A stretch of 64,000 nt of DNA from Atherinomorus stipes (GCA_023101725.1 JALJCO010010564.1:124001-188000); one strand, 5' to 3'; positions 35,037-46,395 are shown, counted from the stretch's first letter. The notes: generated from the letters alone by a model not told the origin. Numbers and translations are program-made.

Positions 35037-35230
35037 GTACTACCCCCAAAAATTTGAATATTCTGAAAAAGTTCTTGTATTTTTGTAATTCAACTTAAAA
35101 GGTGCAATTTACATATTGTATAGATAAATAATATGTGAATTAATATATTTCAAGCTTTTATTTGTTTGGATGTTGCTGATTAGAAGTTGCAGCTTAAGAA
35201 AACCTCTAAATCAAAAATCTAAATTAAGTT
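35034..35230. mobile_element. Tc1/mariner MITE fragment (CAGGTACTACCC end)
   Basis: Left end CAGGTACTACCCCCAAAAAT followed by GTAATTCAACTTAAAAGGTG and GGATGTTGCTGATTAGAAGT. It is collinear with the copy starting at 36602 and supplies the uninterrupted site for the element nested there. The right end is missing. Confidence 0.75.
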
Positions 35231-35339
35231 GAGCACACACGGTGAGTTTTTCGCCTTGCAAGGCAAAAAATATCAAATGTGTTTTATTGTCACCTCAAGC
35301 CCTTGTGAGGCAGAAAACTCACCAAAAATCAGGCGTCAC

Positions 35340-35695
35340 GGCGACGATCTGCTGAGCAAACGGCCTCCATGACTTTCAGCTCAGCAGAAAGCTCTCGTGT
35401 GCAGCAGGCGTCAGCTGATGGCTGCGTGTTTCTGAGGAAATCTTCTCGGGCTGTTGTGGATAGTTGGGATTCTCCTCAAGTTCCTCTTTAACAAAGCTGG
35501 TGTCTTGCTACGATGCTGCGGACTACGTACACCGGTGGTCAGTCAGTCATTCTAATGGTGCGTTCAGACCGACCATAAGTGAGCGGTAAAAACGACATAA
35601 ATAGGTTTTTATTAGGAAATAACAGAAACATGCTGAAAAGCTCTTAAAAGTCCATTTCCCATGATAGGACTCCTTCAAATGAAGCTTGTCTTGTT
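35340..35695. mobile_element. Second copy of the 26-28 kb TTAA element, right half
   Basis: It shares TTTCTGAGGAAATCTTC, GTCTTGCTACGATGCTGC and GCTGAAAAGCTCTTAAAAGT with 27690-28074 and ends CATGATAGGACTCCTTCAA. The left part is missing. Confidence 0.6.
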
Positions 35696-36661
35696 TCTGC
35701 TCTTTAAACCACCAACGCTGTGACAGGAATGTTTGACAGGCCATGTGTCACCCCGTCATTATTTTCCTTGTCAACGTGAACTCTTTATTTTATTCCCTCA
35801 TGACATCAATGTCACCAAGAAATTTACCACTGGAAGAAAAAAAGTAAACAAACTGCAGCTTACATGAAGATAAAGTGACATCATCTAAAGTCGTAGTTAA
35901 GTCTCTGCGCTGCTCAAACTTTGCAGCCAGAAGCGGTGAGATTCCCATCACTGTCAATCAAATGTAAAATGATTAAGAAAATGGCAATCACTTAATGGCT
36001 TTTAATTCAGTTCATGAAGTGGCTCCAATTAAGTATATCATGATAAAAATCTCGATGTGAGAAGCCTGAAGCGGTCGTGGTGGCGTCTGTAAGAGGCTTG
36101 TGTTGTTATCGCTTCACATCCTCTGTGACTGTATAAATATGCAGACGTCTCGTGTCTGAAGCGATCTATGGAGGCCTCCACATCCCCTCCTACACCCATT
36201 TACCAGCTAGTTTGCTGTGGTTGGTAAAAATGCTTTAAGCAAGGACCACGACAACTCCACATGTAACCTGTGGATGAGGCTGAGAGGGGACTGGATGGGG
36301 GTCCTGTCTCAGAGACGGGGCCCCATTTATAAAGCTGCTTACGCACAAAACAGGCCTGAAAGTGGCAAAAGTGATTTTCCACGCAAAGTTTCTGATTTAT
36401 AAAAACAAACCTGACGGGAGAATGCCTGTCCACAAACTCTGAACCTTGTGCACGAACACTTTGGAGATGGAAAATACTGGTGAGATGATGAACTTCAGCC
36501 ACGTTCATTACACATCATAAGACTGTAACCTCTTGTAAATCCCCGTCTGTTCCTGGATTGAGCCGTGTAATCCATAAGCCTCATTTAAGAGAGCTACAGT
36601 ACAGGTAATACCCAAAAAATTAGAATATGCTTAAAAAGTTCATGTATTTCTGTAATTCAGC

Positions 36662-37714
36662 TTAAAGGCCTCCTTCCACTGAAAACCCGTTTAACTTGCT
36701 CCTTCTGAAATACGGAGGGTTTCCCCTTGTTTACTTACACATGCTGACTTGCTAGCGTTGCGTTCCCCCCAGTTGGCTGTGCTTTCTCATCACAGAAACA
36801 ATACGAAGAAAAGAGCGAATCGGGAACAGCCTCGCACTTCTACGTCACATTGCAAATAGCGTATCCCACGTGGGGTTTCTATCTGTCCATTGGAAGGCAG
36901 GTAACCCTCCACTACACACTAGAAGTAAAGACGGCACGACTGTAGCTTCGGAGTTGAGAAGCTAATTAGCTAACTGTTTGTTAGCATGGCGGAACAAACT
37001 TGTTTGTCGGCTCTATTTCCTGTCTGTAAGGAAATAAGAGCGGAGGGCGGAGCTTCCTTCATACACTGATGGGAGCCAGCCAATCAGACGGAAACTCATG
37101 AGAAGGACCCGGAAAAGCCTGCTGTTGGACCACAAGCCTCTCTTCTAGTATACAAATACAGCTGGATACAAAGATACCAGAAGGTTTTTTTAAACAGAAA
37201 CGATGCAGAATGCATTCAATAATAATGGAGAACACAGAAATATTAATGAAATGACCATGGAATAGGGCTGGGCGATATGGACCAAAAGTCATATCTCGAT
37301 ATATTTAGGCTGAATATCGATATACGATATATATCTCGATATTTTTATCGCAAGGTGAGAGCAAATATTTTGTTCCAATCAGAACCAAATATGACATTAC
37401 AAGTAGTTTAATTTAAACAGACCGGATGAAATAATGCTCAGTTGTTCAAAGAATGATAAAATGTAAACAGAAATACTGTATAATACTGTATGTAATAATA
37501 CTCGCAGATGCAAGTGAGGAACATTACACAGAATTAAATGTAACAAACCCTAGTAATGTCAGCATTTATATACAAAGACAAAAAAAAAACACACATTGAA
37601 CACCATATCTCGATATGGGCGATATGGTCCAATTCCATATCTCATTTGAAAATATATCGATATATTTTTCATATCGATATATCGCCCAGCCCTACCATGG
37701 AAGTACAACTTTAA
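36662..37714. mobile_element. TTAA-flanked MITE inside the Tc1-type MITE
   Basis: TTAA at 36662-36665 and 37711-37714. The inverted ends AGGCCTCCTTCCACTG and AGTTGTACTTCCATGG match weakly (11 of 16). The paralogue at 35034-35230 has a single TTAA at the same point. It contains the hAT-type MITE 37263-37694. Confidence 0.75.
37263..37694. mobile_element. hAT-type MITE, innermost, perfect TIR and 8-bp duplication
   Basis: Ends TAGGGCTGGGCGATAT and its exact inverse. Target duplication CCATGGAA at 37255-37262 and 37695-37702 is perfect. It is 432 bp, rich in ATATCGATA motifs and non-coding. Confidence 0.9.
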
Positions 37715-38366
37715 AGGTGCAATTTACATATTGTATAGATAAATAATATGTGAATCAATATATTTCAAGCTTTTATTTGTTTGGATGTTGCTGATTAGAA
37801 GTTGCAGCTTTAGAAAACCTCAAATTCAAAAACTCAAAAAAAAAAAAATCCCCGTTTGCAGCTGTTGACCACAACGTGCACTGTGGAGCCTTCAGTGTTT
37901 GGATGAATGAAGTACCGCTGATGTCATTCACCGCTGCAGCAACGGGCTGTCATGTCTGTTCATCTGTGATTCCACTCAAGTCCAAGTAAAATGTTTTTAT
38001 GAGCCTCCACCACCAACAAGCACCCCCACTTGGATCTCCATGAAACTGTGTTTTCTCATCTTCCCAGTTGCCACAATTAAGCTTTAAATGCCTCAGATCA
38101 GCTGCTTATTTATATGCACAAGGATCCATCTGGTGCTTTGCATTGACCCTTTATGGTAGAAAGTGGGTGTGTCGGGGGCGGGGTCAAATTCACCAGGGAG
38201 AGTGTGATGTATAAAGGGGAAATTGCTTGGATCTTTGCACACGCCCGGTTTTATAAATCTAAATATTTTTGGCGCACGCTAACTTTGGGTTTTTGGCGCA
38301 CGATCACTTTAAGTAAAGATCCTTATAAATGAGGCCCCTGCTCTGGTACCTGGGGGGAAAACAGAA

Positions 38367-39143
38367 TAGGGCTGAACGATTTGGGGGAAAAGATCTAATT
38401 GTGATTTTTTTTTTCACCAATATTGCAATTGCGATTTAAAATGTAATTTTTTTTCATGTGTTTTCCATGCAATGTTTACCTGTGAAATACAGGGAAGCAA
38501 TCAGTTCAGTGTAACAACATGATTAAGCCAATGAATCCTTCCAGAAGGCAAGAACTTAAAGATAACTTTCTTCTTTTTCAACCTGGACCTCATTTCTATG
38601 AGTTTATATGTGCATTTACTCACGGAGTAAATGCACATATTGAGTCCTTCGTAAGATATTTAGTTGACTCGTCCTTCCTTTGCAGTTTGTTGGAATCGGG
38701 GTAACGAGCGTAAAGTAGCAATTTTTGCTCGGCAAGTTCGGCTCAATACCTGATGCTGTTCTTTGTCATTTTCAGGTTAACCTCTTAACTCCCACCTTTT
38801 TAAGTAATCCTCGCCTATTTTGCATACCCAAATGGAAATGCAAATAACAGAGGAACTGTAAGGCCAAATTACTTGTGTGAGACATCATTTGAAAGCTTAC
38901 ACCTTCTAGTGTCTGAAAATATAAATTAGAAAAGTGTGACTAAAACACAGCCTGGGCGCCGGCGACCAGGTGGTTTTAAACAGGTTAATGATTCTGAATA
39001 AACGTGTTCTGCAGACGGAGCCACTTGCGCTGCTTACTTCACGTGACCAGATGATGTGGGAAAATTGCATGACGTCGTGATTACAAAATTGCACTAATAA
39101 AAATTACAATTTAATTGCAAATGCGATTAATTGTTCAGCTGTA
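38367..39143. mobile_element. hAT-type MITE, duplication AAACAGAA
   Basis: AAACAGAA flanks it exactly (38359-38366 and 39144-39151). Ends TAGGGCTGAACGATTT and, inverted, TACAGCTGAACAATTA. Subterminal runs of AATTGCAATTGCGATT occur on both sides. A fragment of the 20.6-kb TTAA palindrome lies inside (38556 onward). Confidence 0.85.
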
Positions 39144-39962
39144 AAACAGAAGGGACAAATATCACAAAGCATAATGAGAGAAGCTGGAGAGACAGAAATG
39201 GACTGTAACAAGAGATTAGTTAAACCAACTTAACCAAATCATCTTGTCTCTTTGACTGAAGTTGAGTCAACTTACAGTGTCGAGTTTATTCTACTTCTAA
39301 ATACAAGTTAATGTAACATCCAGTCTGTTGACTGAACTTTCTGTATCAAGTTGAACTTGAACATATTATTCGGGGTAACTTTATAAGATGTTGGTAGAAT
39401 TTATTGTAGAAAATTTCTACAACAGTGAATCAAGTTGGCCTACACTGAACACATAATTGATACAACTTCCAATTTAATACTTGAGCATTACTTAACAGAC
39501 AGCAGCATCCGCGGCAGCTTCACTGTTCGCCTTGGATCCGCCTTGCTGAGTCATATCGGAGGCAACTTGCACAGCGGAACGGATCTGCCGATGATCTGCG
39601 TTGTGACGGGAAATTCTGGTGATAGGCGGAGCAAAGGCAGACCTGAAGCTGCAGCTGCACCTTTCCGGATCCATAGCGGATCCGTTAAACGACCATGTGC
39701 TTCAGCCGCTGGTCCGGTAAGGACCCGTTATATGGCTGCGTTTTTAATCCCTACTGAAAGAGTTAATGATTATTGAGCATTTCGACGGTCAAAAGATTGT
39801 ACATTTAAAAAAGAAAAACCCTCTTCTGGCATTGCGCATGCCAGAAGCATTACGAACATATCTGTCCATCAAGTAAATAAAACTGATTGGGTCACTTTCC
39901 CCCCCGTCCATGTAAACACGTCAGCTGGAAGCTCTGATCAGATAGATTTCAATCGCATAGAT
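39144..39962. other. Intronic and repeat-like sequence, no gene seen
   Basis: 39230-39450 has CAAGTTGG/CTACAACAGTG text common in fish repeats. A 113-codon frame at 39435-39776, with a counterpart on the other strand, has no domain. The sequence on both sides of the following hAT element (GTCCATGTAAAC at 39905 and 41358) belongs together. Confidence 0.4.
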
Positions 39963-41342
39963 CAGGGGTCGGCAACCCGCGGCTCCGGAGCCGCATGCGG
40001 CTCTTTAGTCCCTCTGTTGCGGCTCCCTGGCATTGGAAAATGAATTAATGACTATTCTACTAAAGTGTATTTTATTTTGGTTGGTTCACTTTAATAATGT
40101 GATTCTAAAAGACTTTATTGTCTCTCCCCTTGAGAGACAATAAAGTTTCTTATCTTATTCTAAATTTGAGGATTATGATGATCCCTCTGAAGGATTCATG
40201 TACAGTTGCGCACTTTTCCCGAGTTCTCCGAGCACTGCAAATGCAGCACGTGAAATAAAATCCAACTCAACTATTAAAATAAAGACATAATTTATATTTT
40301 ACCATTTTGCAAAGCAGCCCATTGAGTGTCAGGTGCAACAAGCAGGTAACTGCAGTGAAACGGTGAGTAACTGTCCAGCATGATGATGCGTCTCACAAAC
40401 CTTTATGCAGCCAATCAGTGTTAATAACTGCACTTCATGCTCATGTGCCGCTATTGTGCAGCATAGCATGATACAGCCCTATTGAATCAGCAATCACGGA
40501 ATTAAACATTAAAAACGGAATCAATTACAAACAAAGAATATCACTGAGTGTGGACGTGCTGCGGAGCGCTGAACTTTCCTCCTGGCGCACAATCCATCGA
40601 ACGCCTCACAGCGGAGCGTCTCTGTTGCGCTGTTGCTGCAGTTCTGGCATTTAAAGTGAATAATAAACGAGCAAAAGCTTATTTGTCCACTCCGACCCTG
40701 TCATGCTGCGCTTTGATCACTTCTCCAGCAGGTGGGCCGACGATAGAGAAGAAAAGTGTCTGATGCACTGACCATGTTCAGCGCTGCGTGGGCAGATTAA
40801 CTTGTTTTGACCAGATTATTTTGCGTAGCTATGTTCATATTTTGTGAAACAGTAATTTCATTTTTCGGGTAGCTTACTGCACGCGCCAGTAAAAGGATGA
40901 CGGCACAGACAGGACAGCGTGTTTGGTTTGCTGCTGGTTGATTATTAAAGCTGCGTCTTTTTCCATCCTACATAAATACAACAACTAAAATAATTTTTTT
41001 TTTTTTAAAAGTGACCTTCAACCCGACGTCTTTTCTTTTTTTTTAGTTTAAAATGTTTTTGTTTTTTTTGCTGGATGCAGAAATGTAATTTCGTTTTCTC
41101 GTTTTTATGTTAAATGCAACACATTTAACGTTAAAGTTTTATTTAATTTTCAATGTTAAAATTCAGTTGATGCTTCAGTGTTTTCTTTATTGTAGGAAAC
41201 GGGTCTAAAAGGCTGCTTGGCTGAAACAGGCTGCGGACCGGCTTATTTAAGACTTTTACATTTTTGCGGCTCCAGACAGATTTCTTTTTCGTTTTTTTTG
41301 GTCCAATATGGCTCTTTGAACATTTTGGGTTGCGGACCCCTG
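39963..41342. mobile_element. hAT-type element, 1.38 kb, duplication GCATAGAT
   Basis: GCATAGAT flanks it exactly (39955-39962 and 41343-41350). Ends CAGGGGTCGGCAACCC and, inverted, CAGGGGTCCGCAACCC. Paired GCGGCTC motifs occur next to each end. No transposase can be read (the longest frame is 71 codons at 40548), so it is a non-autonomous deletion derivative. Confidence 0.9.
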
Positions 41343-41739
41343 GCATAGATTAATTATTGTCCATGTAAACGTAGCTAGTGTCGACCACATCAGATGAGAC
41401 ATGATGCCAAAATCGTCACGCGATCTTTTCAGCTTCTGTTCTATTTTCTGCGCGAGCCACGGACAAATTTGTCAAGCCAGGCAGAGTTAAGCAGGAACAC
41501 GAGACAAATCTATCAAAATAACACCACTTTCAAGGTAAAACACGCATAAGTTTTAAAATCTGATCTCTTTTTAATAGATCTAATAAGACGTAATCATGTC
41601 TTCATCTTTACTGAAGATGCAAGTGGAAGGATTCGCACACAGAAATGTCGGCGTTTAGTTTGTAAGTAGCATGAAAGCAGAACAGGAGATGTAGCTGTTA
41701 TCAGCATTTAGGTGTCTGGAAAAACACCTGCATTTAGAA

Positions 41740-41902
41740 CAGTGGTTCTCAAACTTTTTTGCAGGGGCCCCCCTTTCATTGGAAATAATAATGTCAAGCC
41801 CCCTCCCATTTGCCATGAAATACATGAAAAATGCTCTGCATTTGAGGTAGGGGGGGGGGGAGATGGGGGGAGGATGCCCGCCCCCCAGTTTGAGAACAAC
41901 TG
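41740..41902. mobile_element. hAT-type MITE, 163 bp, duplication ATTTAGAA
   Basis: ATTTAGAA flanks it exactly (41732-41739 and 41903-41910). Ends CAGTGGTTCTCAAACTTT and, inverted, CAGTTGTTCTCAAACTGG. Contains C- and G-runs. Confidence 0.9.
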
Positions 41903-41910
41903 ATTTAGAA

Positions 41911-42877
41911 GCAGGTGGGATGAGATTCAGCATCTCCAAATCTGAGATCATATTTCAGAACATCTGCTGTTTGCTCAGTTTTTCACAGAGGACGTTTCCA
42001 GTTCTGTTTGTTTTCTCTAACTTGGAAACGTGTTTGTTGGCATGCTTTTTCCCATCACCGTTTCAGATGTAGTCGCACAGAAACCATCAGACTCCTCGTC
42101 TTCATCAGCCAGCAGATAAACCTGAGTCATTCAGGATCAACACCTTCTCCAACACCTGCAGCCTCCACTGCTCCTCCCCACCTTCAAATGCAACCGAGCG
42201 AACTGCGTGTAAGCAATTACCTGGCTGGTGAGCACTCACTGTGCTGCCGTGCACAAACTCACATGTGCGAGGTAAAAACAGCTCCGATGCCCCCACAGCC
42301 AGCCAGGCATGCCCAGATTTCCGCATCCAGGTAGAAAGGCTACGGTGTCGGCGCGAAGCAGAAGCTGCTCACAAAACACACAAATGAAAAAGTCTGCGTC
42401 TGTTGTTCCAGCAAACATTTCTAGGACTGATTGGAATTGATTTTTTCTTCTTTTAATATGTTTCTTTTACTGAGTTTGTGTATTTCTGCTGTAGTCAGGC
42501 AGAAATTGAGTTTGAAAACAAATTCAGCAGAATAATTGCGAACATATTATAGGATGTAACAGTCCAGCTTGTGCATCTACATACAGACACGAATATTTAA
42601 GGTTTTATTTGGACAAAAGGGATGATGTAACTGAGATTAAACTCAAGATAAAAAGATATTCACAACAACCACATGGATGAGACCACCTGCACAACCAGGT
42701 GCAGGTGTATTTCAACCATACCATAACCAGTAAATGCATCTTAATTCAACTGGAATTTATTGTAACAGATGCCAGAAAAATAAATGAATAAAAGTTACAG
42801 TATGCTAATAACTAATCATAATAATAGTAACTAAAGTCTTTATGATGGAGATGCTGCAGCTGAATGAGGTGTTGAGA
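41911..42877. other. Intronic sequence, no gene seen
   Basis: Frames of 60-108 codons around 42008-42418 on both strands have no recognisable domain. Confidence 0.4.
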
Positions 42878-43028
42878 CAACCTGATCTCACAAAAATATG
42901 TCATGACCACAAACAACATTAAAGGAATAGTACACCCACAGATTGATGTGTGTTCAAAGTGTCCTGAGTGGGTAGCATCCATAATTTACTCCACACAACA
43001 TCATTTAGTATATTTTTATAGCTTAAAC

Positions 43029-43717
43029 CAGGGCTGTCCAATTTGGGGCCCGGGGGCCAAAGTTGGCCCTTGAGTGACTGTTTTCAGCCCACTGCAAAGT
43101 GTCATTCTTTTCAAAATGATGATTTTAGGAGCAATGTGAAAAGTTAATCTTGATAAAATGTTTATTCATTGTTGCACTTCCCCTGCTGACCACAAATGAT
43201 CATTGCTTTACATTGTGGGAAGGGGTGGAACTGTTCATTTATCAGATCATGTCTGAAAGCCCATAATCAGAGAATAATGGAGGACGCTGGAGTCAAATGT
43301 CAGAGATAGACCGTGAAAGCACACTGACAAGAGAAAGTCTAAAAGTCGCCAGAAACATTACTTTTATTTACAGAAATTGATTTTAGAGCAGTATACCTAA
43401 AATGCAAGCAGCATGTTTTTAAAGGAGTACAATCTTCATCTATATATTTTTAGTCTTGTGGAGATTTGAATTGACGTTTTACCAAATGTTTTTAAGACCC
43501 ATCTGGATGTGACGTAATTTAAGGCTGTAAACAAAATAAAAACGTAGGGTTATTTATTTTCCATGTTACTTTGCATAAGGTTTTGTTTGGGACAGTTATG
43601 TTACAGTCTAAGCATGTTTCATTTTATCCACTACAACATGAGTTTTTAGTTTTGGCCCACCACCATCCACCCCGAGTCATTTTCGGCCCTCCAGTGTAAA
43701 GAATTTGGACACCCCTG
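43029..43717. mobile_element. hAT-type MITE, duplication GCTTAAAC
   Basis: GCTTAAAC flanks it exactly (43021-43028 and 43718-43725). Ends CAGGGCTGTCCAATTTGG and, inverted, CAGGGGTGTCCAAATTCT. It is 689 bp and non-coding. A 5'-truncated relative lies at about 51690-52053. Confidence 0.9.
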
Positions 43718-44053
43718 GCTTAAACAGTACTACAAAGCTGGCGGAAAGGGCATCCATGAGAGTTCACGACACTACAGAAGCTGCGTGTTCACTTTTTCTT
43801 TGTTTGTTTGTTTTAAATAAATATCCAACCCCTCTTGTGTTCGTCTGCAGCTCGGTCACTCTTAGCACAATAAAAAACAATGAATTTCTTCTTTCTTCTT
43901 CTAAGCTTCGGCAGAGTAGGTGCTGAACACTGAGGCTTCCGTAGTGTCATGAACTCGCAGGGGCGTGCTTTGCGGCAGGTACATATTCTACTGTATACGT
44001 TATTAAAATGTACTAAATGATGTGGTTTCCTGTAAGTTATGGACACTACCCAC

Positions 44054-44535
44054 CATTGTTGCCAACTTAGCGACTTTGTTGCTATATTTAGTGACTTTTC
44101 AGACCCCTCCAGCAATTTATTTTCAAAAATGCAACTAGCAACAAATCTAGTGACTTTTTTCTGGTGATCAGACAAAGTTTATATTGCTCCACCCGTTCAT
44201 CGGGTGCTGGCTGCTGTCGGCCCCTCCCTCCCTGCTTCCCGGCACTCACTCACTGTTCATGCTGTCCTTTTGCTGTGAGATGACCACGCCTCCTCTTCCA
44301 GATTATTTCCCATGATGCCTTGTGGCACAACTGGGTCTTCTTCTCACCATGACTCAAATGTGTATGTCACCCCTTCAGTACCCTTGTAAATCGGGAACTT
44401 AACAATAGTTATACTGGGGACCATTATTTGCATGCGCAACTGAAATTGGCTGCCATGATGACGTTATTTAGCGACTTCTAGCAACTTTTGGGGCCAGCCA
44501 ATAGCGACATCCTCCCTGAAGAGTTGGCAACAGTG
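44054..44535. mobile_element. hAT-type MITE, duplication CTACCCAC
   Basis: CTACCCAC flanks it exactly (44046-44053 and 44536-44543). Ends CATTGTTGCCAACTTAGC and, inverted, CACTGTTGCCAACTCTTC. It is 482 bp. An inverted partial copy lies at about 53865-54130. Confidence 0.9.
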
Positions 44536-45039
44536 CTACCCACTCAGGACACTTGGATTACATTGGACAAGCAGTATGGAGGAATATTGACAAGTTTTCG
44601 TGGACTTTTATGGACCTTTTTGGTTCGGGCGCTGGTGAACTCCATTATATGAAAGTTCTTGGAAAACAAAAACCCCCTCATATATCTGGCTCCATTTGAG
44701 ATATCAAAAAAGTGCTCCAGAGTCTTGCTCACCATGAGGGTGAGTTGAAAATGAAGGACCATCATTCTGTGGGTGTACTGTTCCTTTAATCATTTACGTG
44801 TCCCCGACACGCAACCACTTCACATTACGCGCCACTGATACGTGAAGTTGCGCAATTTTAAATCAACGGTGAGGCATTTCTTGTCCCCAGACATGAACTT
44901 TTCTGCTTCAAATTATGTCCTGCTGACACGTAAAACTGCAATGTAAAATCAACAAGTCCTCTAAAAAAAATCACACCCATATTAGGTCGTTTGTGCACAA
45001 AAATACGGACTATATTACCTTTTTAATATCAGCTGAGAC

Positions 45040-45087
45040 CACATTACCCGCCACTGACAACTTTACGTGTCAGTGGCGGGTAATGTG
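45040..45087. repeat. Perfect 20-bp hairpin
   Basis: CACATTACCCGCCACTGACA (45040-45059) and its exact inverse (45068-45087) enclose eight bases. It lies near the right end of the 42878-45165 element and is probably part of that transposon. Confidence 0.9.
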
Positions 45088-45165
45088 AAGCAGTTACGTG
45101 TTTGGGACATGTAAATGAGTGAGACGATTCGTGCTCACGTCATGTAATTTAGTGAGATCAGGTTG

Positions 45166-46142
45166 GTTGAAAGGTTCAGGAAGCAAGTCAGACACGTATT
45201 AATCCTCTGTAGCTGATGTTTTAATAAATGAAAGCATCTCCTTTTAAAGCACACGTGCTGGGGTGTAAATCACTGGTTTGATCACGATACAGTATTATTT
45301 TGATACAGAGGATAGTGATTTGATATTTGGCAATATCTCAAATTCAGTCTCGAAACAATTTAAATTTGATTTGATTTAGGATCCACCGATAGATACAGTA
45401 TGAAATTATATGAAACAATATTACAAGTAATGAACAAGGTTATTGTTTTTTAACCAAGAGGCAACCTCCGGCGGCCAACTATGACCTCGTGGGCCAGTGT
45501 CCAGAAGGTTTTCAATGTCACCCTGTGCCAACACACTTGACCCAAATTAATGAGTCATTGTGTAAAACTTCATAGGCTATCGGACCCATTTAATTTGGAG
45601 CACAGAAATGCTAAAAACCTTCCGGACACTGGCCCAAGATGTCCGGAGTTGGTGATCCCTGCGCTAGGGGCTGGCTGCAAAATGTTGCAAATCCCCACAG
45701 ACTCCCATGTTAAAAACGCCAACTTCACAACAGAAATAAACATGTTTACAACAGAAATAAACATGTTTACAGCCTGTTTCAAACAATCATTTTAGGTTTA
45801 ATAGGTCAAGTTTACCTTCATGTCAAATGTGAGTGGGGGGGGAATTGTTTTATAACTCATCCATTTAGATGTTATTCAATCTTGAAATTACACAGAATTA
45901 GGGGGCGTGTCCTTTTAATTAAGATGCAGCACACTGGATGTCGGCCTGCCGACTGGTGGCTAACAGTTAGCTCCTCGTTTGCTCTCGGTAAGGTCTCAGT
46001 TTGTAGCAGAATAGCACAACGGCGGTTTTGAGCAGATACAGTAATAGCAAGTATAAGCGTGTCTTACCTTTACCCCGCTGCTTAGGAGGCTAATCTTCGT
46101 TAGCTCCTGTTAGTTTCAAGTTAGCTCGGTTAGATTTTAGCC
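45166..46142. other. Intronic sequence with MITE fragments
   Basis: 45255-45445 is rich in CACGATACAGTATT-type text. 45520-45664 matches the element at 61649-61817 (AATGAGTCAT, GTTAAAAACCTTCCG-like text, right end GGTGATCCCTGC). No gene. Confidence 0.5.
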
Positions 46143-46147
46143 CAATG
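46143..46147. repeat. Gypsy target-site duplication, left
   Basis: CAATG, repeated exactly at 50793-50797. Confidence 0.95.
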
Positions 46148-46357
46148 TGTTGTGTTCAGTTAGTATTTGGTCACTCCCTTGTTCTGCCACAGGGCGGCAC
46201 TGTGCAACAGAAATGAGTAGAAAAACGTGAAGAAGCGAGTGGTGTATCCTGGGAAGTAAAAAGAAACGAATGCTGTTCTGTTGGAGCTTGCTACCTTGGG
46301 TAATAAAGCCTGTTACGATCACGTCAACTGCTTCTTATTGGACTCTCCACCACAACA
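46148..46357 (+). repeat. 5' LTR
   Basis: 210 bp, TGTTG...CAACA. It would supply promoter and R region; a polyadenylation hexamer AATAAA lies at 46302-46307. I could not place a TATA box with confidence. Confidence 0.95.
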
Positions 46358-46360
46358 AAT

Positions 46361-46378
46361 TGGCGACGAGGCGAACCG
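46361..46378 (+). promoter_or_regulatory. Primer-binding site, probably tRNA-Ser
   Basis: TGGCGACGAGGCGAACCG starts three bases after the LTR. The first 11 bases match the complement of the 3' end of vertebrate tRNA-Ser(GCT) including CCA, as I recall that tRNA. Complementarity then stops. Confidence 0.65.
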
Positions 46379-46395
46379 TTCCTCTTGTGCAGAAG

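Larger units (their letters stand above)
36602..37850. mobile_element. Tc1/mariner MITE, interrupted
   Basis: Starts CAGGTAATACCCAAAAAATT after TA (36600-36601), breaks at TTAA 36662, and resumes at 37711 with AGGTGCAATTTACATATTGT, exactly as in the 35034 copy. The right end is uncertain near an A-run at about 37840. Confidence 0.75.
36315..38340. mobile_element. hAT-like MITE (GGGGCCTCATTTATAA ends), outermost of a four-level nest
   Basis: The left end GGGGCCCCATTTATAAAGCT (36317) and inverted right end GGGGCCTCATTTATAAGGAT (38339) match closely. Their subterminal text, CTTACGCACAAAACAGGCC against GGCGCACGATCAC, is typical of a common fish MITE. A convincing 8-bp target duplication is not seen. 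It holds a Tc1-type MITE, which holds a TTAA element, which holds a hAT-type MITE. Confidence 0.6.
42919..44789. mobile_element. TTAA-flanked palindromic MITE with two hAT insertions
   Basis: TTAA at both ends. Inverted ends AGGAATAGTACACCCACAG and AGGAACAGTACACCCACAG differ by one base. The two halves are largely inverted copies (GTGTCCTGAGTGGGTAGC, CACGACACTACAGAAGC). Without the two hAT-type elements it is about 685 bp. Other copies: 24076-24640 and 60000-60195. Confidence 0.85.
42878..45165. mobile_element. Outer TIR element of a three-level nest
   Basis: Ends CAACCTGATCTCACAAAAAT and, inverted, CAACCTGATCTCACTAAATT, continuing with TGTCATGA/ACATGACG. Flanks GTTGAGA and GTTGAAA (one mismatch) may be a target duplication. 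It contains the TTAA element 42919-44789 and a 20-bp hairpin. Superfamily not assigned. Confidence 0.65.

Noticed and set aside
39435..39776. 113-codon frame with a counterpart on the other strand
   Set aside because: GC-rich repeat-like text (GGATCCG motifs); open on both strands by composition.
46270..46395. N-terminal extension of the gypsy frame into the LTR
   Set aside because: It starts inside the LTR before the primer-binding site; the ATG at 46396 is the more natural Gag start.
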